Position numbers and translations under genes: made by a program
Shown here: positions 19,488 to 29,432 of the stretch, piece after piece
Layout of the letters: every line of letters begins with the position of its first letter
Numbering within the stretch: the stretch's first letter is position 1
The notes under the pieces: model-generated
The model's database searches: none
What the model was told of the DNA's origin: nothing
What the model saw: the letters and a program-made list of their open reading frames with translations, nothing else
Assembly (NCBI RefSeq): GCF_001456355.1
Contig: NZ_CP010271.1
Coordinates: 3,100,001 to 3,164,000, forward strand
Reading direction: 5' to 3'
DNA: 64,000 bases
DNA from: Mycobacteroides saopaulense
GTDB lineage: Bacteria > Actinomycetota > Actinomycetes > Mycobacteriales > Mycobacteriaceae

Positions 19488-19594
19488 CATACGGGGTTCG
19501 CCCGTACACCATAGCCGGTTCACCCCTGGTTTCCGGCCTGTGATCTGGGCCACCAGTATTAAGACACGGCGTTCACCCGATAGCCTGCCAAACG

Positions 19595-20419
19595 ATGAAC
19601 TCGCACCTGACCGACCCGCACCCGGCTGATCCTCTTCGCGCAAGCGACCCATCAGCCGAAGACCCGGACGCCACCCTGGCGCTGACCGGGGAGCGGACCG
19701 TGCCCGGCATCGCCGAGGAAAACTACTGGTTCCGACGCCACGAAGTCGTCTACGAGCGGCTCAGCGAGCTGTGCGCGGGCCGCAGGGTACTGGAGGCGGG
19801 CAGCGGTGAAGGCTATGGCGCCGACATGTTGGCGCAGGTAGCCCGCCACGTCATCGGGCTGGACTACGACGAATCGGCGATCGCGCACGTGAAGGCCCGT
19901 TATCCACGCGTGGACATGCGCGCCGGGAACCTGGCCGACCTGCCGCTTGCCGACGGTTCGGTGGACGTGGTGGTGAATTTCCAGGTGATCGAGCATCTGT
20001 GGGATCAGGGCCAGTTCATCCGCGAGTGCGCCCGCGTGCTCAGCCCCGGCGGCACGCTGCTGATCAGCACCCCGAATCGCATCACCTTCTCCCCCGGGCG
20101 CGACACTCCGCTGAATCCGTTCCACACCCGCGAGCTCAACGGCGCTGAACTCACCGAGCTCCTTGTGGAGAACGGTTTTTCGGTGCAATCGATGAACGGC
20201 GTGTTTCACGGACCGCGGTTGCGCGAACTCGACGCCAAGTACGGCGGCTCGATCATCGACGCACAGATCGAGCGCGCCGTCGCGGGCGCACCCTGGCCGC
20301 AAGAACTGCTCGCGGACATCACGGGTCTGACCACCGAAGACTTCGAAATCGTCGACGCGGGGGAACGCGACATTGACCAGAGTCTGGATCTGGTTTCAAT
20401 AGCGGTGATAGACCGGTGA
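19595..20419 (+). CDS. SAM-dependent methyltransferase of the MGLP locus (Rv3030-like)
   Basis: A 274-residue class I methyltransferase. SAM motif I is VLEAGSGEGYGADML (about 65-79), the acidic motif II VIGLDYDESAI, and NFQVIEHLWDQGQFI with GGTLLISTPNRITFSP follows. Its position before a GH57 branching enzyme and a GT4 enzyme matches Rv3030-Rv3032, a locus linked genetically to 6-O-methylglucose lipopolysaccharide. The methylated sugar position is not deducible here. The stop lies four bases before the next start. Confidence 0.86.
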   Translation: MNSHLTDPHPADPLRASDPSAEDPDATLALTGERTVPGIAEENYWFRRHEVVYERLSELCAGRRVLEAGSGEGYGADMLAQVARHVIGLDYDESAIAHVKARYPRVDMRAGNLADLPLADGSVDVVVNFQVIEHLWDQGQFIRECARVLSPGGTLLISTPNRITFSPGRDTPLNPFHTRELNGAELTELLVENGFSVQSMNGVFHGPRLRELDAKYGGSIIDAQIERAVAGAPWPQELLADITGLTTEDFEIVDAGERDIDQSLDLVSIAVIDR

Positions 20420-20423
20420 TCCA

Positions 20424-21977
20424 GTGACGGAGAAGGTTCCCGGGCTCTTCACGCTGGTGCTGCATACGCACCTGCCGTGGCTTGCCAACCACGGTCGCTG
20501 GCCGGTCGGCGAGGAATGGCTGTACCAGTCCTGGTCGGCCGCGTACCTGCCACTGTTCAAGGTGCTGCGGACACTGGCGGCCGAGGGCCGGGAAAACCTG
20601 ATCACCCTCGGTATCACCCCGGTGGTGGCCGCCCAGTTGGACGATCCGCACTGCCTGACCGGGCTGCACAGCTGGTTGGCCAACTGGCAGCTGCGCGCGT
20701 TCGAGGCCGCCACCATTGCCGGCACCGACGCCGAACCGGGTACGGCATCGAGCCCGGAAATGCTGCGGGCCTTCGGTGTTCGCGAACACCGAAACGCTAC
20801 GAACGCACTCAACGAATTCGACGTCTACTGGCGCCACGGCGGCAGCGGCCCGCTGCGCAGCCTCATCGACGCCAAGGCCATCGAACTGCTGGGTGGCCCG
20901 CTCGCCCATCCCTTCCAGCCTCTGCTGCATCACCGGCTGCGCGACTTCGCCCTGCGTGAGGGATTGGCCGATGCCGCACAGCGTTTCGGGCATACACCAA
21001 CCGGCATCTGGGCCCCCGAGTGCGCCTATGCGCCCGGTATGGAGGAAGGCTATGCGGCCGCCGGGGTCAAGCACTTCATGGTGGACGGTCCTTCCCTGCA
21101 AGGTGATACGTCACTGGGCCGCCCGGTGGGCGACTCCGACGTGGTGGCCTTCGGCCGCGACCTGACAGTGAGTTACCGCGTGTGGTCGCCGAAGTCCGGA
21201 TATCCGGGCAATGCCGCGTACCGCGACTTCCACACCTACGACCACGACACCGGGCTCAAGCCCGCCCGCGTCACCGGGCGCAACGTGCCTTCGGAATCCA
21301 AGGCGCCGTACGACCCGGAGCGTGCCGACGCCACCATCGACGTCCATGTGCGCGACTTCGTCGACACCGTCCGCCAGCGCCTCATCGCCGAGTCGGACCG
21401 CATCGGGCGTCCCGCGCACGTGATCGCCGCCTTCGACACCGAGCTGTACGGCCACTGGTGGTACGAAGGACCGACGTGGCTCGAACGTGTGCTTCGCGCA
21501 CTGCCCGAGGCCGGTGTCCAGGTAGGCACCCTGGAGCAGGCACGCGAACAGGGATACGTGGGAGAGCCGTTCGACTTGCCTGCCAGCTCATGGGGTTCCG
21601 GCAAGGACTGGCACGTATGGAACGGCGAGAAGGTCGCCGATCTGGTGCAGCTGAACAACGAGGTGGTCGATACGGCCCTCACCGCGGTCGACAAGGCACT
21701 CAATGAGCAGCCCGCGCCGCACACCCGTAATCGGGTGGCCGATCAGATCTTGCGAGAAGCTCTGCTGACCGTGTCCAGCGACTGGCCGTTCATGGTCAGC
21801 AAGGATTCGGCCGCCGACTACGCGCGCTACCGCGCGCACCTTCACGCACACGCCACCCGTGAGATCGCCGCCGCACTTGCCGGCGGACGTCAAGACGCGG
21901 CGAGCCGGTTGGCGGAAGGTTGGAACCGCGCGGACGGCCTGTTCGGCGCGCTCGATGCCCGGAGGCTGCCCCGATGA
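20424..21977 (+). CDS. GH57 1,4-alpha-glucan branching enzyme (Rv3031-like)
   Basis: A 517-residue GH57/DUF1957 protein thought to introduce alpha-1,6 branches into the glucan of MGLP. Visible features are LHTHLPWLANHGRWPVGEEW at the N-terminus, the nucleophile region GIWAPECAY with E199, and the acid/base region AFDTELYGHWW with D338; SKDSAADYARYRAH lies in the C-terminal helical part. Start is GTG 20424. It overlaps the next gene by ATGA. Enzyme type is well supported; polymer specificity rests on locus identity. Confidence 0.9.
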   Translation: MTEKVPGLFTLVLHTHLPWLANHGRWPVGEEWLYQSWSAAYLPLFKVLRTLAAEGRENLITLGITPVVAAQLDDPHCLTGLHSWLANWQLRAFEAATIAGTDAEPGTASSPEMLRAFGVREHRNATNALNEFDVYWRHGGSGPLRSLIDAKAIELLGGPLAHPFQPLLHHRLRDFALREGLADAAQRFGHTPTGIWAPECAYAPGMEEGYAAAGVKHFMVDGPSLQGDTSLGRPVGDSDVVAFGRDLTVSYRVWSPKSGYPGNAAYRDFHTYDHDTGLKPARVTGRNVPSESKAPYDPERADATIDVHVRDFVDTVRQRLIAESDRIGRPAHVIAAFDTELYGHWWYEGPTWLERVLRALPEAGVQVGTLEQAREQGYVGEPFDLPASSWGSGKDWHVWNGEKVADLVQLNNEVVDTALTAVDKALNEQPAPHTRNRVADQILREALLTVSSDWPFMVSKDSAADYARYRAHLHAHATREIAAALAGGRQDAASRLAEGWNRADGLFGALDARRLPR

Positions 21978-23218
21978 GAATCTTGATGGTCTCCTGGGAG
22001 TACCCGCCGGTGGTCATCGGCGGGTTGGGCCGACACGTGCATCACCTGTCCACCGAGCTGGCTGCGGCCGGTCACGATGTGGTGGTGCTGACCCGGCGCC
22101 CGTCGGGCACCGACCCGGCAAGTCACCCGACATCCGACGAAATCTCCGAAGGCGTCCGGGTGGTTGCGGCCGCCGAGGATCCGCATGATTTCGACTTCGG
22201 TACCGACATGATGGCCTGGACGCTGGCCATGGGCCATGCGATGGTCCGCGCGGGCTTGGCCTTGGGTCTCAAGGGATTCGGCGATTGGCGCCCGGACGTG
22301 GTCCATGCGCACGACTGGCTGGTCGCGCATCCGGCGATCACCCTCGCCGAGCATTTCGACGTGCCGCTGGTCTCGACTCTGCACGCCACCGAGGCCGGCC
22401 GGCACAGCGGCTGGGTGTCGGGACGCATCAGCCGGCAGGTGCATTCGGTGGAATGGTGGCTGGCGCGCGAATCGGACTCGCTGATCACCTGCTCGGCATC
22501 GATGCTCGACGAGGTAGCCCAATTGTTCGGGCCGGAGCTGCCGCAGATCCACGTCATCCGCAACGGAATCGATGTCACCCGTTGGGTGTTCGCTCCGCGC
22601 CTACCGGCGGGCGGCTCCCCGCCGGTACTACTTTTCGTCGGACGTCTCGAATACGAGAAGGGCATCCACGACGCGATTGCGGCACTACCCAAGATTCGCC
22701 GCGCCCACCCCGGAACGGTGCTGGCGGTAGCCGGCGATGGTACGCAACAGGATTGGCTGCTGGAGCAGGCGCGTAAGTACAAGGTGGTCAAGTCAGTCCA
22801 GTTCCTGGGCAACCTGGATCATTCGGAATTGCTGCACTGGTTACATCATGCAGACGCCATCCTGCTGCCCAGCCACTACGAGCCGTTCGGCATCGTGGCA
22901 CTGGAGGCCGCGGCCGCGGGCACACCCCTGATCACGTCCACCGTCGGCGGTCTCGGCGAGGCCGTCATCGACGGCGAGACCGGATTGTCCTTCGCGCCAC
23001 GCGATGTGGCGGGCATCGCCGACGCCGTCAAACGCACCCTCGATGACCCTGCCGCCGCAGCAGAACGGGCCGTGGCGGCGCGGGCTCGGCTCACCGCGGA
23101 CTTCGATTGGGCCACCGTTGCCGACGAGACGGCACAGGTGTATCTGGCCGCCAAGCGTCGCGAACGGGAACCCTTGGGCCGCAGCGTTATCGTCGAGCGC
23201 CCGCTGCCGGACCGGTAG
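21974..23218 (+). CDS. GT4 alpha-1,4-glucosyltransferase of the MGLP locus (Rv3032-like)
   Basis: A 414-residue retaining glycosyltransferase with two Rossmann halves. MRILMVSWEYPPVVIGGLGRH binds the acceptor side, VRNGID-like IRNGIDVTRW and FVGRLEYEKGIHDAI mark the donor half, and HYEPFGIVALEAAAAGTPLI is the E-x7-E nucleotide-sugar motif. Rv3032 elongates MGLP and contributes to glycogen/capsular glucan. Start ATG 21974 is inside the ATGA overlap with the GH57 gene. In M. tuberculosis the acetyltransferase Rv3034c follows shortly; here it is about 14.8 kb away. Confidence 0.92.
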   Translation: MRILMVSWEYPPVVIGGLGRHVHHLSTELAAAGHDVVVLTRRPSGTDPASHPTSDEISEGVRVVAAAEDPHDFDFGTDMMAWTLAMGHAMVRAGLALGLKGFGDWRPDVVHAHDWLVAHPAITLAEHFDVPLVSTLHATEAGRHSGWVSGRISRQVHSVEWWLARESDSLITCSASMLDEVAQLFGPELPQIHVIRNGIDVTRWVFAPRLPAGGSPPVLLFVGRLEYEKGIHDAIAALPKIRRAHPGTVLAVAGDGTQQDWLLEQARKYKVVKSVQFLGNLDHSELLHWLHHADAILLPSHYEPFGIVALEAAAAGTPLITSTVGGLGEAVIDGETGLSFAPRDVAGIADAVKRTLDDPAAAAERAVAARARLTADFDWATVADETAQVYLAAKRREREPLGRSVIVERPLPDR

Positions 23219-23255
23219 ACCAGCTATCCCCGAGCTAGAAGAAAGTGAGCCGCAG

Positions 23256-26200
23256 ATGACGGCTGGTGCGGCGGCTCGTGCCGCCGAACTGTTCGAGTCC
23301 GACCCCCAGTTCCGGCAGGCCCTACCCGACCCGGAGGTAATGGACTCGCTGCTGGTTCCCGGCCTGCGGCTATCCCAGGTGCTGCATGCCTTGTTGACCG
23401 GATACGCAGACCGGCCGGTGATGGGATTCCGGTCCCGTGAGACCGTCATCGATCCTGCCTCCGGCCGTGCGGTCGACCGCTTGCTTCCCGCCTTCGAAAC
23501 CATCACCTATGGGCGGCTACTCGAGAATATTTCGGCCATTCTCGCCGAGTGGCAGCACGGCACCGATGCCATCGGTGCCGGTGACTTCGTCGCGACCATC
23601 GGCTTCTCCAGCCCCGACTACGTCACCCTCGACCTGGCCACCCTGATGAACGGCTCAGTATCGATTCCGTTGCAGCACAACGCATCGGCAACTCAACTGC
23701 GGGCGATGCTGGAAGAGACCGACCCGCGGTTGATCGCCGCAAGCGCCGACTGTCTCGACCTCGCGGTGGAGGCGGCGATGGGGCTGTCGAATCTGCGGCG
23801 CGTGGTGGTCTTCGACTACCGACCCGACACCGATGATCATCGCGAAAAACTGGCCGCCGCAAGAGCCCGCTTGGACGCGGCCGGCATGGAAGTGGTCATC
23901 GAGCCACTTGCTCAGGTGATCGCGAAGGGGCGAGAGCTGCCCGAGCCGGTGCTGTACACCGACGGAGACGATCAACGCACCGCCCTGATCATGTACACCT
24001 CCGGTAGCACGGGCGCTCCCAAAGGCGCCATGTTCACGGAGTGGACGGTGACCCGCTTCTGGTCCTCTGGCGCGGCACCCAACCGGGACACCCCGATCAT
24101 CAACGTCAACTTCCTGCCGCTCAACCACCTCGCCGGCCGCGTGGGACTACTGACCGCCTTCATCCCCGGCGGCACCTGCTATTTCGTTCCGGAAAGCGAT
24201 CTGTCCACGCTCTTCGAGGACTGGCAATTGGCCCGCCCCACCCACATGGGCGTGGTCCCCAGGGTGGTCGACATGCTTTTCCAGCACTACCAGACCCGGG
24301 TGGACGCGCTCGTGGCCGAGGGAGCTGACGCCGACACAGCCGACCGTTTGGCCAAAACCGAACTGCGCGAAGACGTCCTGGGCGGGCGGGTCATCGCCGG
24401 CATGCTCGCCACGGCGCCACTGTCGCCCGAGATGAAGACCTTTCTGGAATCCTCACTGAACTTTCACCTGCTCGACCTCTACGGCTTGACCGAGGTGGGC
24501 GGCGTCTTCCGGGACGGCAAGATCTCCCGCCCACCGGTGCTCGACTACAAGCTCGTCGACGTCCCCGAGCTGGGCTACTACACCACCGACAAACCCCATC
24601 CGCGTGGCGAATTGCTGATCAAGAGCGCCACCGCGACGCCCGGGTATTACAAGCGCCCCGACGTCACCGCCGAGGTGTTCGACGCCGACGGCTACTACCG
24701 AACCGGGGACGTCATGGCGGAGATCGCACCCGACGAACTCGTGTACGTGGACAGGCGCAACAACGTCATCAAGCTCGCCCAGGGCGAGTTCGTCGCGGTC
24801 GCGAACCTGGAGACGGTGTACGTCGGCGCTCCACCGGTGCGCCAGATCTTCGTCTACGGCAACAGTGAACGCGCCTATCTTCTCGCCGTCGTGGTACCCA
24901 CCGAGGAGGCGTTGCGCGCTCATCCCGACCCGATCGAATTGAAGAACACGATCCGGGAGTCGCTGCAGCGGACCGCACGTGCCAACCACTTGCACTCGTA
25001 TGAACTTCCGGCCGACTACATTATCGAGACCACGCCGTTCACCATCGAAAGCGGGATGCTTGCCGCCGTCGGTAAGCCGATACGTCCCAAAATGATCGAG
25101 TACTACGGCGATCGGCTGGAACAGCTCTACGTTGATCTTGCCGAGGCTCGCGTACAGGAGCTGCGACAGCTTCGCGATACGGCACAGCTGCGCCCGGTGA
25201 TCGAAACCGTGACCGAGGCCGCCCAGGCACTTCTCGGCATGGCCGCTGACGCGGTCCGCCCGCAACATCACTTCATCGATCTCGGTGGAGACTCACTGTC
25301 CGCGTTGACCTTTTCCAATCTGCTTAGGGATCTGTTCGATGTGGAGGTTCCCGTCGGTGTGATCACCGGTCCCGCAGCAGATCTGCGAAAACTCGCCGCC
25401 TACATCGAGCACGAACGCGAGAGCAGCACCGCCACCGCGGCCAGTGTGCATGGACCGGACGCGCCCAACATCAGCGCGGAAGAACTCACCCTGGATAAGT
25501 TCATCGACGCCGAAACACTCCGCAACGCTTCGGAACTGGACATTCCCACAGGTGCGGTCAACACGGTCCTGCTCACCGGCGCCAACGGCTACCTCGGAAG
25601 ATTCCTCTGCTTGGAGTGGCTGCAACGGCTGGCGCCGACCGACGGACGGCTGATATGTCTGGTTCGCGGGGACGACGACGATGACGCACGGGCCCGCCTT
25701 GAGGCGGCATACGGAGAAACCGATCAGGCGCTACTCGATGAGTTCCGCAACTTGGCGCGCCGGCATCTGCGGGTGATCGCCGCCGACATCGCGCAGCCAC
25801 GATTCGGCGTTGACGACGCGACGTGGGAGCAGCTGACTCACGATGTCGACAAGATCGTCCATCCGGCCGCACTTGTGAATCACGTGCTGCCCTACAACCA
25901 GCTGTTCGGACCCAATGTCTTTGGCACAGCCGAGGTTATCCGCCTGGCGCTGACCACACGGTTGAAGCCGGTGACCTATCTGTCGACGATGGCTGTCGCC
26001 ATGACCGTGCCCGATTTCGAGGAGGACGGCGATATTCGGGCGGTGAGCGCCGTGCGCACTGTCGACGACGGGTACGCCAACGGATACGCCAACAGCAAGT
26101 GGGCCGGCGAGGTGCTGCTGCGGGAGGCACATGACCTGTGCGGTCTGCCTACCAGCGTCTTCCGCTCCGACATGATCCTGACCCACCGGCGCTACAGCGG

Positions 26201-26744
26201 CCAGCTCAACGTCACCGACGCCTTCACCCGCATGCTGCTGAGCCTGGTCCTCACCGGGATCGCGCCACGAAGCTTTTATCAGGGCGACGGCAACGGCTCC
26301 CGGCCGCGCGCCCACTATGAAGGGCTCCCTGTCGATTTCGTCGCCGAGGCCATCACCACGCTGGGCCTGGCCACTGCCGAGGGGTTCCGGTCGTACAACG
26401 TGATGAACCCGCACGATGACGGCATCTCGGTAGATACCTTCGTGGACTGGCTCATCGACGATGGCCACGCGATCGACATCATCGATGGCTATGAGGAATG
26501 GCTCTCACGATTCGAGACGGCGCTGCGCGGCTTGCCCGACGAGCAGCGGCGTGCCTCTGTGCTTGCGCTCCTCGACGCCTACCGGGCGCCCGGACATCCG
26601 CGCCGCGGAGCCGCGATACCCACCGACGTCTTCCGGAAAGCCGTGCAGGATCACGAGATCGGCGATCACAACGACATACCGCAGATCGACCGGGCCCTGA
26701 TTGGGAAATATCTGTCAGACCTTCGGGCGCACGGCCTGCTCTGA
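23256..26744 (+). CDS. car: Carboxylic acid reductase (adenylation-PCP-reductase)
   Basis: A 1162-residue multidomain enzyme that reduces carboxylic acids to aldehydes with ATP and NADPH. Adenylation domain with YTSGSTGAPKGAM at about 248-260; peptidyl-carrier domain with the phosphopantetheine serine at about residue 680 (DLGGDSLSAL); C-terminal reductase domain opening LLTGANGYLGRFL at about 771, with YANGYANSKWAGEVLLREA downstream. Length is as expected for the family. ATG 23256 was chosen by homology over a start 84 codons earlier inside the glycosyltransferase gene. It starts 37 bases after that gene, so may share its transcript. The C-terminus overlaps the convergent TetR gene by 30 bases. 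A phosphopantetheinyl transferase elsewhere is required. Confidence 0.94.
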   Translation: MTAGAAARAAELFESDPQFRQALPDPEVMDSLLVPGLRLSQVLHALLTGYADRPVMGFRSRETVIDPASGRAVDRLLPAFETITYGRLLENISAILAEWQHGTDAIGAGDFVATIGFSSPDYVTLDLATLMNGSVSIPLQHNASATQLRAMLEETDPRLIAASADCLDLAVEAAMGLSNLRRVVVFDYRPDTDDHREKLAAARARLDAAGMEVVIEPLAQVIAKGRELPEPVLYTDGDDQRTALIMYTSGSTGAPKGAMFTEWTVTRFWSSGAAPNRDTPIINVNFLPLNHLAGRVGLLTAFIPGGTCYFVPESDLSTLFEDWQLARPTHMGVVPRVVDMLFQHYQTRVDALVAEGADADTADRLAKTELREDVLGGRVIAGMLATAPLSPEMKTFLESSLNFHLLDLYGLTEVGGVFRDGKISRPPVLDYKLVDVPELGYYTTDKPHPRGELLIKSATATPGYYKRPDVTAEVFDADGYYRTGDVMAEIAPDELVYVDRRNNVIKLAQGEFVAVANLETVYVGAPPVRQIFVYGNSERAYLLAVVVPTEEALRAHPDPIELKNTIRESLQRTARANHLHSYELPADYIIETTPFTIESGMLAAVGKPIRPKMIEYYGDRLEQLYVDLAEARVQELRQLRDTAQLRPVIETVTEAAQALLGMAADAVRPQHHFIDLGGDSLSALTFSNLLRDLFDVEVPVGVITGPAADLRKLAAYIEHERESSTATAASVHGPDAPNISAEELTLDKFIDAETLRNASELDIPTGAVNTVLLTGANGYLGRFLCLEWLQRLAPTDGRLICLVRGDDDDDARARLEAAYGETDQALLDEFRNLARRHLRVIAADIAQPRFGVDDATWEQLTHDVDKIVHPAALVNHVLPYNQLFGPNVFGTAEVIRLALTTRLKPVTYLSTMAVAMTVPDFEEDGDIRAVSAVRTVDDGYANGYANSKWAGEVLLREAHDLCGLPTSVFRSDMILTHRRYSGQLNVTDAFTRMLLSLVLTGIAPRSFYQGDGNGSRPRAHYEGLPVDFVAEAITTLGLATAEGFRSYNVMNPHDDGISVDTFVDWLIDDGHAIDIIDGYEEWLSRFETALRGLPDEQRRASVLALLDAYRAPGHPRRGAAIPTDVFRKAVQDHEIGDHNDIPQIDRALIGKYLSDLRAHGLL

Positions 26745-27410
26745 GCGCGCGTGCAGACCCAGCAGCTGAACAGTGAGCCCCTCTTTCAGATAACTCGCGA
26801 ACAGGTCCGCTGGGGCCTGTAGTCCCAGCTCCCCCATCACGGTGCAGACGGCGTCCGTGGGGTGCGCGTAAGGCCACATGCCGGCCACCAGGATGTGGAC
26901 GACGCCGGCGAAATGCGCCGCGTCGTGTACCGACAGCTCCGGCAGCACGTCGCGGACCAGTTCGGCAAGCCGTTCGGCCTTCTCCGACGCGCGACGCTTG
27001 AATCCCCGGGCGAACTCCACCGAGATATTGCGCTCGAGGACTGAGGCCATCGCGCTCATCAATTCGCACAGCAGCGGTCGTGCGATGAGCGAGGTCGCCA
27101 CCACGTCGGCTACCCGCGTTACATCAACGACCCCGGCCGCCTTCAGCTGTTCGAATTGTTCGGCGACCTCGCCGAGCATTGCTTCCTGTTCGCGTTCCAG
27201 GATCTCCAGGAAGATCGCCTCACGCGTCTCGAAGTAGCGCAACACGTTCGACTTGGACAGCCCGACTCGCGTGCTCAACTCACGCAGGCTGATGTCGACC
27301 ACCGGCGCCTCGGCGAGCATCTGTGCCGCCACTTCGAGAATCGCGCGCTTACGCTCCTCGACCTGCTCCGGCCTGCGTGCGCGCTTGAACCCGCAGTCAC
27401 TGTTAGACAC
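26715..27410 (-). CDS. TetR-family regulator
   Basis: A 231-residue TetR protein. HTH about residues 20-65 (ILEVAAQMLAEAPVVDISLRELSTRVGLSKSN, then RYFETREAIFLEIL); the C-terminal part resembles TetR_C domains that sense lipophilic ligands. GTG 27410. It is divergent from an SDR gene, and a strong dyad lies between them, so it probably represses that SDR and itself. Its 3' end overlaps the car gene. Confidence 0.88.
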   Translation of the reverse strand: MSNSDCGFKRARRPEQVEERKRAILEVAAQMLAEAPVVDISLRELSTRVGLSKSNVLRYFETREAIFLEILEREQEAMLGEVAEQFEQLKAAGVVDVTRVADVVATSLIARPLLCELMSAMASVLERNISVEFARGFKRRASEKAERLAELVRDVLPELSVHDAAHFAGVVHILVAGMWPYAHPTDAVCTVMGELGLQAPADLFASYLKEGLTVQLLGLHARSEQAVRPKV

Positions 27411-27419
27411 CTCACAACG

Positions 27420-27465
27420 ATAACAGACCGACGGGCTCTTGTTTTAAAGCCCAGTGGTCCGTTAT
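27420..27465. promoter_or_regulatory. Nested dyad operator between tetR and SDR genes
   Basis: Outer arms ATAACAGACC (27420-27429) and GGTCCGTTAT (27456-27465) pair at 9 of 10 positions, and inner arms GGGCT (27433-27437) and AGCCC (27448-27452) share exactly the same centre, between 27442 and 27443. A dyad of this size could bind two TetR dimers. Predicted, not shown. Confidence 0.6.
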
Positions 27466-27507
27466 GTTGGCCGCAGGCCCTCGGGACCACTACTCAAGGA
27501 GAATCAC

Positions 27508-28455
27508 ATGCCACGCACACCGCAAGGGAATGTCATCGTTCCCGACCTCACCGGAAAACTCGCCGTCGTCACTGGAGCCAACAGCGGCCTGGGGTTGGGC
27601 CTCACCAAGGCACTTGCCCAAGCAGGAGCCGAGGTCATCCTGGCCGTCCGCAACCCAGAAAAAGGACAGCGCGCCATCGCCGAGATCAAGGACGAAAATC
27701 CTTCGGCAACAGTGAGTATGCGCCACCTCGACCTATCCTCGCTGGCGAGCATCGCCGCGCTGGGCGATCAGCTCAATGACGAAGCGCGACCCGTCGACAT
27801 CTTGATCAACAACGCCGGCATCATGACGCCCCCAAGCCGCGACGTCACCGACGACGGATTCGAATTGCAGTTCGGCAGCAATCATCTCGGACATTTCGCA
27901 CTCACCGGACACCTCTTGCCGCTCTTACGCTCTGCGGGCACTTCACGAGTGGTAACCATGAGCAGTGGCACCAATCAATTTGGACGCCTCGACTTCGATG
28001 ACCTGCAGAGCGAACATCGATACAACACCAATCGCGCCTACGGCACATCCAAACTCGCCAATCTGATGTTCGCCCGCGAACTGGACAGACGCAGCAGTGA
28101 GGGCCGCTGGGGAATCCTCAGTAACGCAGCACATCCCGGTGCCACCCGGACCAATCTGCAGATAACCGGTCCGACGCACAACGGGGAATCGACATTTGCC
28201 TATCACGCAATGCGACTCAGCATGGGGTTCAACTGGATGTGGCAGAACGTCGACCAAGGCATCCTGCCAGCCCTGTTCGCGGCAACCAGCACCGGCGCAC
28301 AGGGCGGAACCTACTACGGCCCAAGCGGTTTTCTCGAACTGACCGGAGATACAGCGGCACTGGCCCGCGTCCCCAAGCGCGCCAAGAACGAGGCCGACGC
28401 TCGGCGCCTATGGGACGCATCTGAAGAGCTGACCGGCGTTCGGTTTCCCGAGTAG
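27508..28455 (+). CDS. Short-chain dehydrogenase/reductase
   Basis: A 315-residue classical-type SDR. Cofactor loop [10 protein letters not shown], with [12 protein letters not shown] after strand 2 suggesting NADP, NNAGIM, and the active site with [15 protein letters not shown] (Y-x3-K). It resembles the retinol-dehydrogenase/light-dependent protochlorophyllide-like SDRs. ATG 27508 has AAGGAG at 27496-27501; a start 18 codons earlier would overlap the operator. Probably controlled by the divergent TetR. Substrate unknown. Confidence 0.85.
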   Translation: MPRTPQGNVIVPDLTGKLAVVTGANSGLGLGLTKALAQAGAEVILAVRNPEKGQRAIAEIKDENPSATVSMRHLDLSSLASIAALGDQLNDEARPVDILINNAGIMTPPSRDVTDDGFELQFGSNHLGHFALTGHLLPLLRSAGTSRVVTMSSGTNQFGRLDFDDLQSEHRYNTNRAYGTSKLANLMFARELDRRSSEGRWGILSNAAHPGATRTNLQITGPTHNGESTFAYHAMRLSMGFNWMWQNVDQGILPALFAATSTGAQGGTYYGPSGFLELTGDTAALARVPKRAKNEADARRLWDASEELTGVRFPE

Positions 28456-28493
28456 ACCGGCCGCACCGGCCACAACGTGGGCCTGGCCGGGAC

Positions 28494-29174
28494 CTACTTT
28501 CCCCAACTGCTGATGAGCGCGTGCGCCGCGCCGACGCCCGCTCCGACGAATACCGAGGTCAGCTCGGCCGCCATGGCCGAGTCTGCCCCGGTATCCAGCA
28601 CCGCCTTCATGTTGGCCGATACCGCGGCGGCCACCATCGAGACACTCGTCATCGCGACAATCCCCGCCTTCTCATCCAGCGCAGGTGTCTTCGATGCCAT
28701 CTCGAGAAGCCCGATACGGATCGTCTCTTTGACGATCGACTGCCCGCCCTGATCACTGTTGGGCCTGTTGGGATCCAAGAGCAATCGCAGGATGTGCGGA
28801 TGCTCGGCAACATATTCGTAAATGGGAACGATCCGCTTGCGAATGAATGCGGTGGCATCATCTGGGGTGTACGGCGTGCCCTCCACCGCAGCCTCCACCG
28901 CCGCCCAGACTCGTCGGTACTCACGGTCGAACAGCTGAGCCAACAATGCGTCCTTGGTGCCAAAATGGGCGTACAGCGTCTGCTTGGTAGTACCCGAACC
29001 TTTGGCAATCTGGCTCATCGTCACCGCCCGGAACCCCAGCTCGGCGACCGTGGGCAGCGCAGCATCCAGCAGGTCGTCGACGGTATGTCGCCGACCGTGC
29101 TTCTTTGTGTCCGATTTGGTAACAGTAATACCCAAATTATCTTGACTGCGCGGTATGACTGTGCTGGACTCCAC
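28494..29174 (-). CDS. TetR-family regulator
   Basis: A 226-residue TetR protein with HTH at about 35-75 (LLDAALPTVAELGFRAVTMSQIAKGSGTT, then LYAHFGTKDALLAQLF) and a TetR_C domain with many small residues at the end. GTG 29174 gives a 25-residue N-terminal extension, so the true start may be further in. It is convergent with the SDR gene. No target gene is adjacent on its upstream side within 250 bases except the LysR gene, so it may act on itself or at a distance. Confidence 0.82.
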   Translation of the reverse strand: MESSTVIPRSQDNLGITVTKSDTKKHGRRHTVDDLLDAALPTVAELGFRAVTMSQIAKGSGTTKQTLYAHFGTKDALLAQLFDREYRRVWAAVEAAVEGTPYTPDDATAFIRKRIVPIYEYVAEHPHILRLLLDPNRPNSDQGGQSIVKETIRIGLLEMASKTPALDEKAGIVAMTSVSMVAAAVSANMKAVLDTGADSAMAAELTSVFVGAGVGAAHALISSWGK

Positions 29175-29282
29175 GGTGTGACTATAGGTTCGTCAATCGA
29201 GACGCGGAGCAGCATCCGCTCGCCAGTTGTCGGACCGACTTGGAGAACCTGTCGGCACACCACCACCGCCCCGCACCTATAA

Positions 29283-29305
29283 GTCTGCAATCTTAATCAG
29301 CAGAC
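29283..29305. promoter_or_regulatory. Inverted repeat in AT-rich spacer
   Basis: GTCTGC (29283-29288) and GCAGAC (29300-29305) form a perfect 6-base inverted repeat around an 11-base AT-rich centre, within the 258-base spacer 29175-29432 upstream of the TetR gene. A possible operator for that regulator; the rest of the spacer shows nothing I can support. Confidence 0.3.
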
Positions 29306-29432
29306 AAACCACCTCGTAAAGCAAGGCTTGGTTTTCCAATTAACTGCACTATGCAGAAACTGGAGCCAGTGCCGAGCGTGCTGCCAAAACGATGTCATAC
29401 AAATCCGGATCGCTATCCGGCAGATCGCTGCG

